From Arenimonas daejeonensis (lineage in GTDB: Bacteria > Pseudomonadota > Gammaproteobacteria > Xanthomonadales > Xanthomonadaceae): a DNA stretch of 64,000 nucleotides. The first letter of the stretch is position 1. Each line of letters opens with the position of its first letter. Position numbers and translations under genes: made by a program. Positions 15,761-25,367 of the stretch are shown here, piece by piece. Below the pieces are notes generated by a model. The model saw only the letters and a list, made by a program, of their open reading frames with translations, was not told the origin of the DNA and ran no database searches. The stretch covers positions 2,108,001 to 2,172,000 of the forward strand of contig NZ_CP042453.1 of NCBI RefSeq assembly GCF_007993735.1. Reading direction: 5' to 3'.

Positions 15761-17110
15761 GTGGCCAAGAAAAAACCCGCCAGCGAGTCGTCCCTGTTCA
15801 AGGCCCCCGAAGGCCTGAAGCCCCTGGCCGAGCGCATGCGCCCGGCGTCCCTGTACGAAATGGTCGGCCAGCGCCGCCTGCTGGCGCCGGGCAGCGCGCT
15901 GCGCCGCGCGGTCGAGTCCGGCAACGTGCATTCGATGGTGCTCTGGGGCCCGCCCGGCTGCGGCAAGACCACCCTGGCCCTGCTGCTGGCCCGTTACGCC
16001 GAAGCCGAGTTCGTCGCCATCTCCGCCGTGCTCTCGGGCCTGCCGCAGGTGCGCGAGGTGCTGGCCGAGGCCGAGCAGCGTTTCAACGAGGGACGCAGAA
16101 CCGTTTTGTTCGTGGACGAGGTGCACCGCTTCAACAAGGTGCAGCAGGACGCCTTCCTGCCGCACATCGAACGCGGCAGCATCCTGTTCGTAGGCGCCAC
16201 CACCGAAAACCCCAGCTTCGAACTCAACTCTGCGCTGCTGTCGCGCTGCCGCGTGCACGTGCTGGAAGCGGTGTCGCAGGACGACATCATCGAAGCCCTG
16301 AAGCGCGCACTGGCCGACGAGAGCCGCGGCCTGGGTGGGCAGGGCATCGAAGTGGACGACGAACGCCTGCGCGAGATCGCCGGCGCCGCCGACGGCGATG
16401 TGCGCCGCGGCCTGACCCTGCTGGAGATCGCCGCCGAACTGGCCGCCGACGAAGGCGGCCGCATCACGCAAACGACCCAGGTGCAGGTGCTGGCCGACCG
16501 CACCCGCCGCTTCGACAAACAGGGCGAACAGTTCTACGACCAGATCTCGGCCCTGCACAAATCCGTGCGCAGCTCCAACCCGGACGCCGCGCTGTACTGG
16601 TTCACGCGCATGCTGGACGGCGGCTGCGACCCGCACTACCTGGCGCGGCGCATGACCCGCATGGCGGTGGAAGACGTCGGCCTGGCCGACCCGCGCGCCC
16701 TGCAGATGGCCATCGAAGCCTGGGCCACCTACGACCGCCTGGGCAGCCCCGAAGGCGACCTGGCCCTGGCGCAACTGGTGATCTACCTGGCCAGCTGCGC
16801 GAAATCCAACGCCGGTTACGTGGCCTTCAAGGCGGCGCAGGCCGACGTGCGCGAACACGGCACCCAGGACGTGCCGCTGCACCTGCGCAACGCGCCGACG
16901 AAACTGATGAAGGAGCTGGGCTACGGCACCGGCTACCAGTACGACCACGACGCGCCCGACGGCATCGCCCTGGACCAGACGGCGTTTCCGGATGCGATGG
17001 GCGAGCGCGTGTACTACGAGCCGGTCGAGCGCGGCCTCGAGATCAAGCTCAAGGAAAAACTCGATCGCCTGCGCGCGGCACGCGAAGATGCCAGGGGAAA
17101 GAAGCGATGA
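15761..17110 (+). CDS. rarA: Replication-associated recombination protein RarA (MgsA)
   Basis: Intact, 449 residues with GTG start. AAA+ ATPase of the clamp-loader clade that acts at stalled forks with SSB. Walker A GPPGCGKTT near residue 67, Walker B VLFVDEVHRFNK, sensor TTENPSFELN, and the C-terminal tetramerisation segment (SALHKSVRSSNPDAALYWFTRML). It ends in a 4-base overlap with crcB (ATGA at 17107-17110), so the two are translationally coupled. Confidence 0.95.
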   Translation: MAKKKPASESSLFKAPEGLKPLAERMRPASLYEMVGQRRLLAPGSALRRAVESGNVHSMVLWGPPGCGKTTLALLLARYAEAEFVAISAVLSGLPQVREVLAEAEQRFNEGRRTVLFVDEVHRFNKVQQDAFLPHIERGSILFVGATTENPSFELNSALLSRCRVHVLEAVSQDDIIEALKRALADESRGLGGQGIEVDDERLREIAGAADGDVRRGLTLLEIAAELAADEGGRITQTTQVQVLADRTRRFDKQGEQFYDQISALHKSVRSSNPDAALYWFTRMLDGGCDPHYLARRMTRMAVEDVGLADPRALQMAIEAWATYDRLGSPEGDLALAQLVIYLASCAKSNAGYVAFKAAQADVREHGTQDVPLHLRNAPTKLMKELGYGTGYQYDHDAPDGIALDQTAFPDAMGERVYYEPVERGLEIKLKEKLDRLRAAREDARGKKR

Positions 17111-17495
17111 ACTGGAACCTGCTGTGGCTGGTGATGGCCGGCGGCGCCTGGGCGCCGGTGCCCGGCATCTGATCGGCGGCTGGCTGGTGCGTCAACTCGG
17201 CAGCGGCATGCCCTGGGGTACGTTGGCGGTGAACCTGCTGGGCAGCTTCGCAGCGGGTTTCCTGCTGATCTGGCTGGAAGGCCGCGGCTCCAGCGCGCTG
17301 TACCTGCGCGCGTTCCTGATCGTCGGTGTGCTAGGTGGCCTGACGACCTATTCGGCGCTGATGCTTGAGTGTTTGCTGATGGCGCGTGGGGCGAAGTCGG
17401 GCGTGCTGGCCGGATACCTCGGGCTGACGCTGGTGGGTGGGTTCTTCCTCGTCTGGGTAGGCGCCCGGTTGGCTGAGATCATCAAGCCCGGTTGA
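17107..17495 (+). CDS. crcB: Fluoride exporter CrcB/Fluc (frameshift)
   Basis: Dual-topology fluoride channel of about 129 residues with four membrane helices. The 5' part reads MNWNLLWLVMAGGA; restoring one C at the CCTGG near 17147 continues LGAGARHLIGGWLVRQ, then PWGTLAVNLLGSFAAGFLL (the conserved G-T-x-x-x-N-x-x-G motif) and GGLTTYSALMLE (the central TTYS(T) motif). Without the correction it would stop after 21 codons. Coupled to rarA by a 4-base overlap. Confidence 0.88.
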
Positions 17496-18047
17496 TTTCG
17501 CTGGCGTCTACGAAAGCGTGGTCGATTCAGGGTTTCGTGTCGCACATGGTCCTGCCCGTCGGCGAGATGGGGCATGAGATGCCGGTGAACGAAGACATCG
17601 TGCTGGCCGCGTTGAAGGACGGGCTGCCGGCGAAGGAGGGCGTGTACCACGTGCCCGGCCTGGCGCCGGACCAGTACGCGGATGCCGCCGCCACCGCCGC
17701 GTATTCGGCCAAGGCCACGGCCAACCCGAATGCGGTGATCTTCTACCAGCCGGTCGGCCGCGACGGCATGGCCATGGGGCCGCAGATGGGCAAGGAGTTC
17801 GCCACCAATTTTGTCTCGGCGTTGCTGGCGGCGTGGATCCTGGCGCTCGCGCCGTTCGGGTTCGGCAAGCGCGTGGTCATCGCCACGGTGCTGGGGCTGT
17901 TCGCCTGGCTGGTGATCAGCGTGCCGTACTGGAACTGGTACCGCTTCGCCGCCGACTTCACCCCTGGGCAGCCTGATCGGTACCGGGGTGGGCTGGTTCC
18001 TGGCCGGCCTGCCGATGGCCTGGTGGCTGAGCCGCAAGGGGCAATAA
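17492..18047 (+). CDS. Conserved membrane protein of unknown function (frameshift, unclear N-terminus)
   Basis: About 184 residues after removing one inserted C in the CCCCTGG at 17961. Visible: GFVSHMVLPVGEMGHEMPVNEDIVL, KDGLPAKEGVYHVPGL, then two to three hydrophobic helices (SALLAAWILALAPFGFG, VVIATVLGLFAWLVI, GTGVGWFLAGLPMAWW) and stop at 18045-18047. The only start available is a TTG overlapping the crcB stop, and the expected first helix before GFVSHMVLP is missing, so the 5' end may hold further read errors or a truncation. I do not recognise the family by name. Confidence 0.5.
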
Positions 18048-18142
18048 GCCCACGGCAACCCGCCTGGGCCGTGCACGGCGGCCCGGGTGCCGGGGCGGGG
18101 GCAAGCCTGCTATAACGCACACCCGCACTGCACGGACCACCC

Positions 18143-18604
18143 ATGGCCAACACCCCCGAACAGAACCGGGTACTGGAAGACATCCGCAAATACGGCTGCC
18201 ACGTGATCCAGGTGCGGGTCAACGGCGCCGATCCCGCCTATGCCTACACGGTCGGCATCGGCCGCACTTCGGATGCGCCCGACGTGGTGGTGGTGGGCCA
18301 GCCCGCGCCGGCGTCGCACCGGCTGCTGCACGCCTACAACCTGCGCGTGCGCCGCGGCGAACGGTTCGAGCTGGGCCACCTGGCCGACGGTTTCCTGAAA
18401 GGCCAGTCGGTGGCCTTCCGCCCGGTGGACGCTTCGCACCACCTGCCGCGCTTCGCCTGGAACCTCTGGCTCAACGGCGGCCCCGGTTTCCAGATGATGC
18501 AGATGGTCTACCCCAGCCGCGAGGGCATCTGGCCCTGGGACCCGATGGCCGACGGTTATCTGCAGCAGTTGCAGCCGATGCTGGAGCATCCCGCGGGCGC
18601 TTGA
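18143..18604 (+). CDS. DUF4262 domain protein
   Basis: Intact, 153 residues, cytosolic. The domain is recognised from IRKYGCHVIQVRVNGADPAYAYTVGIGRTSDAPDVVVVG at the N-terminus and the FAWNLWLNGG...FQMMQMVYPSREGIWPWD C-terminus, both typical of DUF4262 proteins. No function is established; no catalytic residues can be assigned. A TATAAC at 18111-18116 could be the -10. It stands alone between the unknown membrane protein and the acyl-CoA ligase. Confidence 0.8.
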   Translation: MANTPEQNRVLEDIRKYGCHVIQVRVNGADPAYAYTVGIGRTSDAPDVVVVGQPAPASHRLLHAYNLRVRRGERFELGHLADGFLKGQSVAFRPVDASHHLPRFAWNLWLNGGPGFQMMQMVYPSREGIWPWDPMADGYLQQLQPMLEHPAGA

Positions 18605-18665
18605 TCCCGGCTTGGCCCGGCGCGGTCCACGCAGGTAAGGTGGAGCCAACGTCGGGGAGGGCGCG

Positions 18666-20339
18666 ATGAGCAAGCCATTCGGTAGCAACCACGGGTCCGT
18701 GCTGGCCCAACCGGAGTTCCGGAATGTCGCCAGCCGCGCCTTCGACGCCGGCCACACGCTGCCGCAATTGCTGATCGACTGCTGCCGGCGCTACGGCGAC
18801 CGGCCGGCCTTCAGCAACCTCGGCCACAGCCTGAGTTTCGCCGACATCGACCGGCTGAGCGCCGACTTCGCCGCGTACCTGCGCCACGGCCTGAAGCTGC
18901 AGCCCGGCGACCGCGTCGCCATCATGCTGCCCAACCTGCTGCAGTACCCGGTGGCGGTGCTGGGCGTGCAGCGCGCCGACCTGGTGGCGGTGCTGGTGAA
19001 CCCGATGTACACCGCGCGCGAGCTGAAGCACCAGCTGGCCGATTCCGGGGCGCGCGTGCTGGTGGTGCTCGACAACTTCGGCGCCGTGGCGCAGGAGGCA
19101 CTGCCCGGCACGCCGGTCGAACACGTCATCACCACCCGCGTCGGCGACCCGCTGCGCTGGCCGAAGTCGCTGCTGGTGGATTTCGCGCTCAAGCACGTCA
19201 AGAAGATGATTCCGCCCTTCGCCATCCCCGGTGCGATCCGCTGGCCGGCGGCGCTTGTGGCTGGCGCGAAACTGCCGCGCGTGGTCTCGGCTGCCAAGGC
19301 CACCGACACCGCGCAGCTGCAATACACCGGCGGCACCACCGGCCTGTCGAAGGGCGCGATCCTGCCGCACCGGGCGTTGATCGCCAACGTGGCCGCGGCC
19401 GAGCAGTGTTTCGGCCACTCGATGGACCCGGCCACCGACGACTTCGTCATCTGCCTGCCCATCTACCACATTGCCGCCTACACCAACCTGCTGTTCACTC
19501 TGGTGCACGGCTTCCACGCCGAGCTGGTGACCAACCCGCGCGACATTCCGGGGCTGATCGCCACGCTGGCCCGGGTGAAGCCCGCGTTCTTCTCCGGCGT
19601 GAACACGCTGTACGACGCGCTGATGAACCACCCCGATTTCGCCAGGCTGGATCTGTCCGGCCTGAAGCTGTGCCTGCAGGGCGGCACCGCCCTGCGCCGC
19701 GGCACCGCCGAACGCTGGAAGCAGCTCACCGGCAAGGACGTTGTGGAAGGCTACGGCCTGTCGGAAACCAGCGCCGCCATCACCTACAACCGCTGGGACG
19801 GCCCGAACCCCGTCGGTTCGATCGGACTGGCCCTGGGCGAGGTCGAGATCAGCCTGCGCGACGAGAACGGTGTTGAGGTGCCACGCGGCGAACCCGGCGA
19901 GCTGTGCGCCCGCGGCCCGCAGATGACCACCGGCTACTGGAACCAGCCCGAAGAAACCCGGCACGCGTTTTTCGACGGCGGCTGGTTCCGCACCGGCGAC
20001 ATCGCCCGCCAGGACGAACAGGGTTATTTCTTCCTGCTCGACCGCCGCAAGGACATGATCCTGGTCTCGGGCTTCAACGTGTTCCCGAACGAGGTCGAAG
20101 ACGTGGTGGCCCTGCACCCCGGCGTGCTGGAAGCCGCCGTGGTCGGCATGCCCGACGAAAAATGCGGCGAGGCCGTGCGCCTGGTGGTGGTGCGCCGCGA
20201 CCCGGCCCTGACCGAAGACGACCTGCGCGCCCACTGCCGCAAGCACCTCACCGGCTACAAACAGCCCAAGACCATCGAATTCCGCGACAGCCTGCCCAAG
20301 TCGGCGGTGGGCAAGATCCTGCGCCGCGAGCTGCGTTGA
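18666..20339 (+). CDS. Long-chain fatty acid-CoA ligase (FadD-type)
   Basis: Intact, 557 residues, ANL superfamily. Catalyses ATP-dependent acyl-CoA formation. P-loop YTGGTTGLSKGA near residue 219, A5 motif YGLSETSAAI, A7 GWFRTGD, A8 DRRKDMILVSGFNVFPNEVED, and catalytic lysine in the C-terminal PKSAVGKILRRELR. No signal peptide; the hydrophobic surface suggests peripheral membrane association. It is a paralogue of the fadD cut at the left edge. A second acyl-CoA ligase fits an organism that also makes acyl-CoA-binding protein and a fatty acyl-CoA reductase (45-48 kb). Chain-length preference cannot be read. Confidence 0.92.
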   Translation: MSKPFGSNHGSVLAQPEFRNVASRAFDAGHTLPQLLIDCCRRYGDRPAFSNLGHSLSFADIDRLSADFAAYLRHGLKLQPGDRVAIMLPNLLQYPVAVLGVQRADLVAVLVNPMYTARELKHQLADSGARVLVVLDNFGAVAQEALPGTPVEHVITTRVGDPLRWPKSLLVDFALKHVKKMIPPFAIPGAIRWPAALVAGAKLPRVVSAAKATDTAQLQYTGGTTGLSKGAILPHRALIANVAAAEQCFGHSMDPATDDFVICLPIYHIAAYTNLLFTLVHGFHAELVTNPRDIPGLIATLARVKPAFFSGVNTLYDALMNHPDFARLDLSGLKLCLQGGTALRRGTAERWKQLTGKDVVEGYGLSETSAAITYNRWDGPNPVGSIGLALGEVEISLRDENGVEVPRGEPGELCARGPQMTTGYWNQPEETRHAFFDGGWFRTGDIARQDEQGYFFLLDRRKDMILVSGFNVFPNEVEDVVALHPGVLEAAVVGMPDEKCGEAVRLVVVRRDPALTEDDLRAHCRKHLTGYKQPKTIEFRDSLPKSAVGKILRRELR

Positions 20340-20341
20340 GT

Positions 20342-20641
20342 TCAGTGGGCGTGCGCGGAGTCCTTGATCACAATGGCCAGGCGCAGCCCCATCGAGTCGA
20401 GCACGCTGCCGATCGTCGCCAGCTTCGGGTTGCTGGTGGGCACCAGTGAACGATAGAAGCTGCTGCGGCTGCCGATGCCGGCCTTCCGCGCCACGTCCTG
20501 CACGCCCATGGCCTTGACGGCATCGCCGAGGGCCTTGAGGAACAGCTCCTGGCCGCCTTCTTCCATGCAGGCGTCGAGATAGTCGGCGATGGCGGCTTCA
20601 TCGCCGAGGTGTTCGCTGATCTCGAATTTTTTCGTCTTCAT
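20342..20641 (-). CDS. Antitoxin, HI1420/TIGR02684 addiction-module family
   Basis: Intact, 99 residues from MKTKKFEISEHL. Helix-turn-helix antidote: EAAIADYLDACMEEGG, then QDVARKAGIGSRSSFYRSLVPTSNPKLATIGSVLDSMGLRLAI, the DNA-binding region. It is the second gene of a toxin-first pair, 10 bp after the RelE-type gene. The antitoxin normally binds the toxin and represses the operon. An upstream in-frame ATG at 20716 would overlap the toxin gene and is rejected. It converges on the ligase gene with two bases between stops. Confidence 0.9.
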   Translation of the reverse strand: MKTKKFEISEHLGDEAAIADYLDACMEEGGQELFLKALGDAVKAMGVQDVARKAGIGSRSSFYRSLVPTSNPKLATIGSVLDSMGLRLAIVIKDSAHAH

Positions 20642-20651
20642 GGCGATGCTC

Positions 20652-20939
20652 CTACACGCAAGCGGCGAGTTCCTTCGCCCGGGTGATGTCCGCAGCCTGG
20701 GTCGACTTGTCGCCACCGCAAAGCAGGATGACGATCCGGCCGTTACGGTCCAGAAAGTAGAGCCTCAGGCCGGGGCCCCAATGGATCCGCGACTCCGAGA
20801 CACCATTCCCGATGGGCTGGCAGTCACCGGGGTTGCCTTCCTGCATGTTGCGGATCCGGGCCAGTACCCGTGCCTTGGCGGCGGAGGGCTGGCTTTTCAG
20901 CCAGTCGTCGAATTCCAGTGTGGAGACTACTTCAGTCAT
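20652..20939 (-). CDS. Toxin, RelE/ParE superfamily (HI1419/TIGR02683)
   Basis: Intact, 95 residues from MTEVVSTLEFDDWLKSQ. Typical features: KARVLARIRNMQEGNPGDCQPIGNGVSESRIHWGPGLRLYFLDRNGRIVILLCGGDKSTQAADITRAKELA. The conserved WGPGLRLYF and GGDKSTQ..DI.RA blocks define the HI1419-like group, presumed ribosome-dependent mRNA interferases by relation to RelE/HigB. The ATG at 20939 has a Shine-Dalgarno AAAGGAG inside the palindrome at 20947-20964. Confidence 0.9.
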   Translation of the reverse strand: MTEVVSTLEFDDWLKSQPSAAKARVLARIRNMQEGNPGDCQPIGNGVSESRIHWGPGLRLYFLDRNGRIVILLCGGDKSTQAADITRAKELAACV

Positions 20940-20946
20940 GGCCAAT

Positions 20947-20964
20947 TGTCTCCTTTGGGAGACA
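20947..20964 (-). promoter_or_regulatory. Inverted repeat overlapping the toxin ribosome-binding site (candidate operator)
   Basis: Perfect 7-bp arms (20947-20953 and 20958-20964) around TTTG lie seven bases before the toxin ATG. Toxin-antitoxin operons are usually autoregulated at such a palindrome. Here the Shine-Dalgarno lies inside it, so the RNA hairpin could also limit toxin translation. Confidence 0.55.
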
Positions 20965-21018
20965 GGTGGCCATGGGTGATCTGGCCCGATTGCAGGTAGG
21001 AATAGGCCTCTGTTTTCG

Positions 21019-23330
<2,312 letters not shown>

Positions 23331-23374
23331 AATTGCGCCGCGGCCGCCGGGGCAGGGCGGCCGGCAAAGACAAC

Positions 23375-23464
23375 GGAGAGGTGGCCGAGTGGTTTAAGGC
23401 AGCGGTCTTGAAAACCGCCGAAGGGTCAAACCTTCCGTGGGTTCGAATCCCACTCTCTCCGCCA
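23375..23464 (+). tRNA. tRNA-Ser(TGA)
   Basis: 90 bases including an encoded CCA (23462-23464). Acceptor stem GGAGAGG with CTCTCC, D-arm GGCCGAGTGGTTTAAGGC, anticodon stem 23402-23406 with 23414-23418, anticodon TGA at 23409-23411, a long variable arm (class II) and a TTCGAAT T-loop. It reads UCN serine codons. It ends two bases before the stop of the converging CPBP gene. Confidence 0.96.
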
Positions 23465-23466
23465 CT

Positions 23467-24447
23467 TCAGCCCCATGCCGCGCTTGCGGCGAGGCTTGCC
23501 AGGGCGAAACCGGCATGCGCCGCGACCGGTGCGACCAGCGAGCGGGTTCGCACGTAAAGTAGTGAGCAGACAGCGCCGATGCCCAGTAGCGAAAACGTTT
23601 CATGCAGCGTTGTGGGGCGATACGACAGCACGAATACGCTGGTGGAAAACGTGCCGGCCCCCAAGGTGCCGAGGGTGCGTTCGGCGAGGGTTATCAGCCA
23701 GGCGCGATAGGCGAGTTCATCGATCATGGGTGAGAAGGCGGCCAGCGCCAGCAGCAGGATGATCGCGTTGGTGTCCAGGCCGGACGCGTCATCCGGTTGT
23801 CCGCCATGCCAAGGCAGGCCGACGGCGCCGTTGGCCGCGACCACGACGAGAAACAGCACCAGCGCCGCCGCCGCGCCTAGGGCCAGATGCCTCTGCACGC
23901 CTGCGCCGGGCCGCAAGGCCGGCAGTGCGAACTGTTCGCGGAACATCCAGTAAAGGCTCAGACAGATGCCGCCGGGAACGAGCAGGTAGAGCAGCAGGTG
24001 CTGCGCTGCGAACCCGCTGCGGCCCGCCACGGTGTCGGTGCTGGCGTCGTTGATGCGGAACAGGCCGGTGGCGCAGACCTGAAGGCCGCTGGCGTGGGCC
24101 AGGTGTTCCAGTTCTTCGCGTGCGGCCTGCGCCATGGCGACCTGAAGCCTGCCGAACGAAAGCTCCACCGCGTGATCGCCGCATGTATCAGGCCGTTGCA
24201 GTGTTGCGGATGCCGGGATGACGCGACCGGAAGAAAAAACATAGTTCGACATGAGTGCCGTCCGTGCACTCACCACTGCGTCATGCTCACCCTGCGCCCA
24301 GACGATGGCGCGGTCGTGATCCCCCACCTGCATCAGCGCGTTGACGAACATGTGCGTGCACAGCGCAAGTACCACCGGCAGCAGCAAGGACATCGCCATG
24401 AGCAGTGGATTCGGTGCGGGCTTCATCGGCGGCATGTTAAAGGACAT
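23467..24447 (-). CDS. CPBP-family intramembrane glutamic endopeptidase-like protein
   Basis: Intact, up to 326 residues with several hydrophobic helices: one at residues 14-38, one near 148-168, and a C-terminal block. The CPBP (Abi) signature appears as SPMIDELAYRAWLITLAERTLG, where the usual EExxxR is DExxxR; further motifs are in ALAAFSP and VAPVAAHAGFALASL. The family includes type II CAAX-like proteases and bacterial self-immunity proteins. The changed first acidic residue leaves activity uncertain. A roughly 100-residue extracytoplasmic stretch (DHDRAIVWAQGEHD to GLFRINDAS) lies between helices 1 and 2 and contains two cysteines. No operon partner. Alternative starts exist at 24435 and 24426. 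Confidence 0.75.
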   Translation of the reverse strand: MSFNMPPMKPAPNPLLMAMSLLLPVVLALCTHMFVNALMQVGDHDRAIVWAQGEHDAVVSARTALMSNYVFSSGRVIPASATLQRPDTCGDHAVELSFGRLQVAMAQAAREELEHLAHASGLQVCATGLFRINDASTDTVAGRSGFAAQHLLLYLLVPGGICLSLYWMFREQFALPALRPGAGVQRHLALGAAAALVLFLVVVAANGAVGLPWHGGQPDDASGLDTNAIILLLALAAFSPMIDELAYRAWLITLAERTLGTLGAGTFSTSVFVLSYRPTTLHETFSLLGIGAVCSLLYVRTRSLVAPVAAHAGFALASLAASAAWG

Positions 24448-24680
24448 GCCGCATCCTAGCCCGGGGAAAACCGCCTGCGGACGAGCTTATGCAGTATCGC
24501 TAATGGCGTTAGTGATTGGAGCCAAGCTGCTGTGTGTCTGAGTTGTTGGCTTCCTGGCGACGCATGATGTTTGCGCCGGCCCGATGCCGGTCAATTCCTA
24601 CGCCCATGCCAGCCGTCGGCGCTGGAGCGCGACGCGGGCAGTGGCTAGCGTTGGGGGCGAGTCAAAGGGGAGCGTGACGA
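24448..24680. promoter_or_regulatory. Divergent region between CPBP gene and response regulator
   Basis: This 233-bp region includes an AT-richer stretch at about 24485-24535. I see no clear -10/-35 pair; a good Shine-Dalgarno (AAAGGGGAG) precedes the response-regulator ATG. Confidence 0.3.
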
Positions 24681-25325
24681 ATGATCAGAGTATTTCTGTT
24701 GGACGACCATGCGCTGGTGCGCACCGGTTACCGCCTGATCCTGCAGCAGGAGAAGGACATCGAGGTGGTGGGTGAAGCCGGCAGTGGCGAAGAGGGCCTG
24801 CCGCAGGTGCGGCGCCTGAAACCCGATGTGGTGCTGTGCGACCTGCACCTGCCGGGCATCAGCGGGCTGGACGTGACCGAACGCATCGTGCGCGGCGACT
24901 TCGGCGCGCGGGTGCTGATCGTGTCGGTGCAGGAGGATGGCCCGATGCCGCGGCGGCTGATCGAGGCCGGCGCCAGTGGTTATCTGGGCAAGGGCTGCGA
25001 TGCGCATGAACTGGTGAAGGCGATCCGCGAGGTGTTCCGGGGCAGGCGGTATCTCGCCAGCCACGTCGCCCAGCACATGGCCCTGGCCCGGATTTCCGGC
25101 GATGGCACGCCATTTGATCTGCTCTCACCGCGCGAACTGGAAGTCGCCCGCATGCTGTGCCACGGCATGCGCATGGAGGAGATCGGCAAGCGCCTGAGCC
25201 TGAGTGGCAAGACGGTGGCCACGCACAAGTACCGGCTGTTCGAAAAGCTGGGCATCAAGGACACGGTGGCGCTGGCGCGGCTGGCCACGCGGCACGGGGT
25301 GTCGGATCCGGTGTACGCGATCTGA
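24681..25325 (+). CDS. NarL/FixJ-family response regulator, GacA/UvrY-like
   Basis: Intact, 214 residues. Receiver domain with acidic pair DD at residues 8-9, phosphoacceptor D54 in VLCDLHLPG and K104 in GYLGKGC. LuxR-type DNA-binding domain at about residues 147-195 (LSPRELEVARMLCHGMRMEEIGKRLSLSGKTVATHKYRLFEKLG). Overall closest in layout to GacA/UvrY, which controls small regulatory RNAs, motility and secondary metabolism. No histidine kinase is adjacent, as usual for gacA. The GacA assignment is inference; it could be another NarL-type regulator. Confidence 0.8.
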   Translation: MIRVFLLDDHALVRTGYRLILQQEKDIEVVGEAGSGEEGLPQVRRLKPDVVLCDLHLPGISGLDVTERIVRGDFGARVLIVSVQEDGPMPRRLIEAGASGYLGKGCDAHELVKAIREVFRGRRYLASHVAQHMALARISGDGTPFDLLSPRELEVARMLCHGMRMEEIGKRLSLSGKTVATHKYRLFEKLGIKDTVALARLATRHGVSDPVYAI

Positions 25326-25338
25326 GGTCCGCGAAAGG

Positions 25339-25362
25339 AAAGGGCGCCTTGCGGCGCCCTTT
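25339..25362. terminator. Bidirectional terminator between response regulator and rne
   Basis: A 10-bp perfect stem (25339-25348 with 25353-25362) with loop TTGC begins AAA and ends TTT. It lies between two converging genes. Confidence 0.88.
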
Positions 25363-25367
25363 CTTCA

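Noticed and set aside
23375-23464. tRNA-Ser as a genomic-island attachment site
   Set aside because: No integrase, no direct repeat of the tRNA 3' end and no compositional change downstream.
23467-24447. Bacteriocin immunity or abortive infection locus from the CPBP protein
   Set aside because: No bacteriocin precursor, transporter or partner gene is adjacent, and the family is far broader than immunity.
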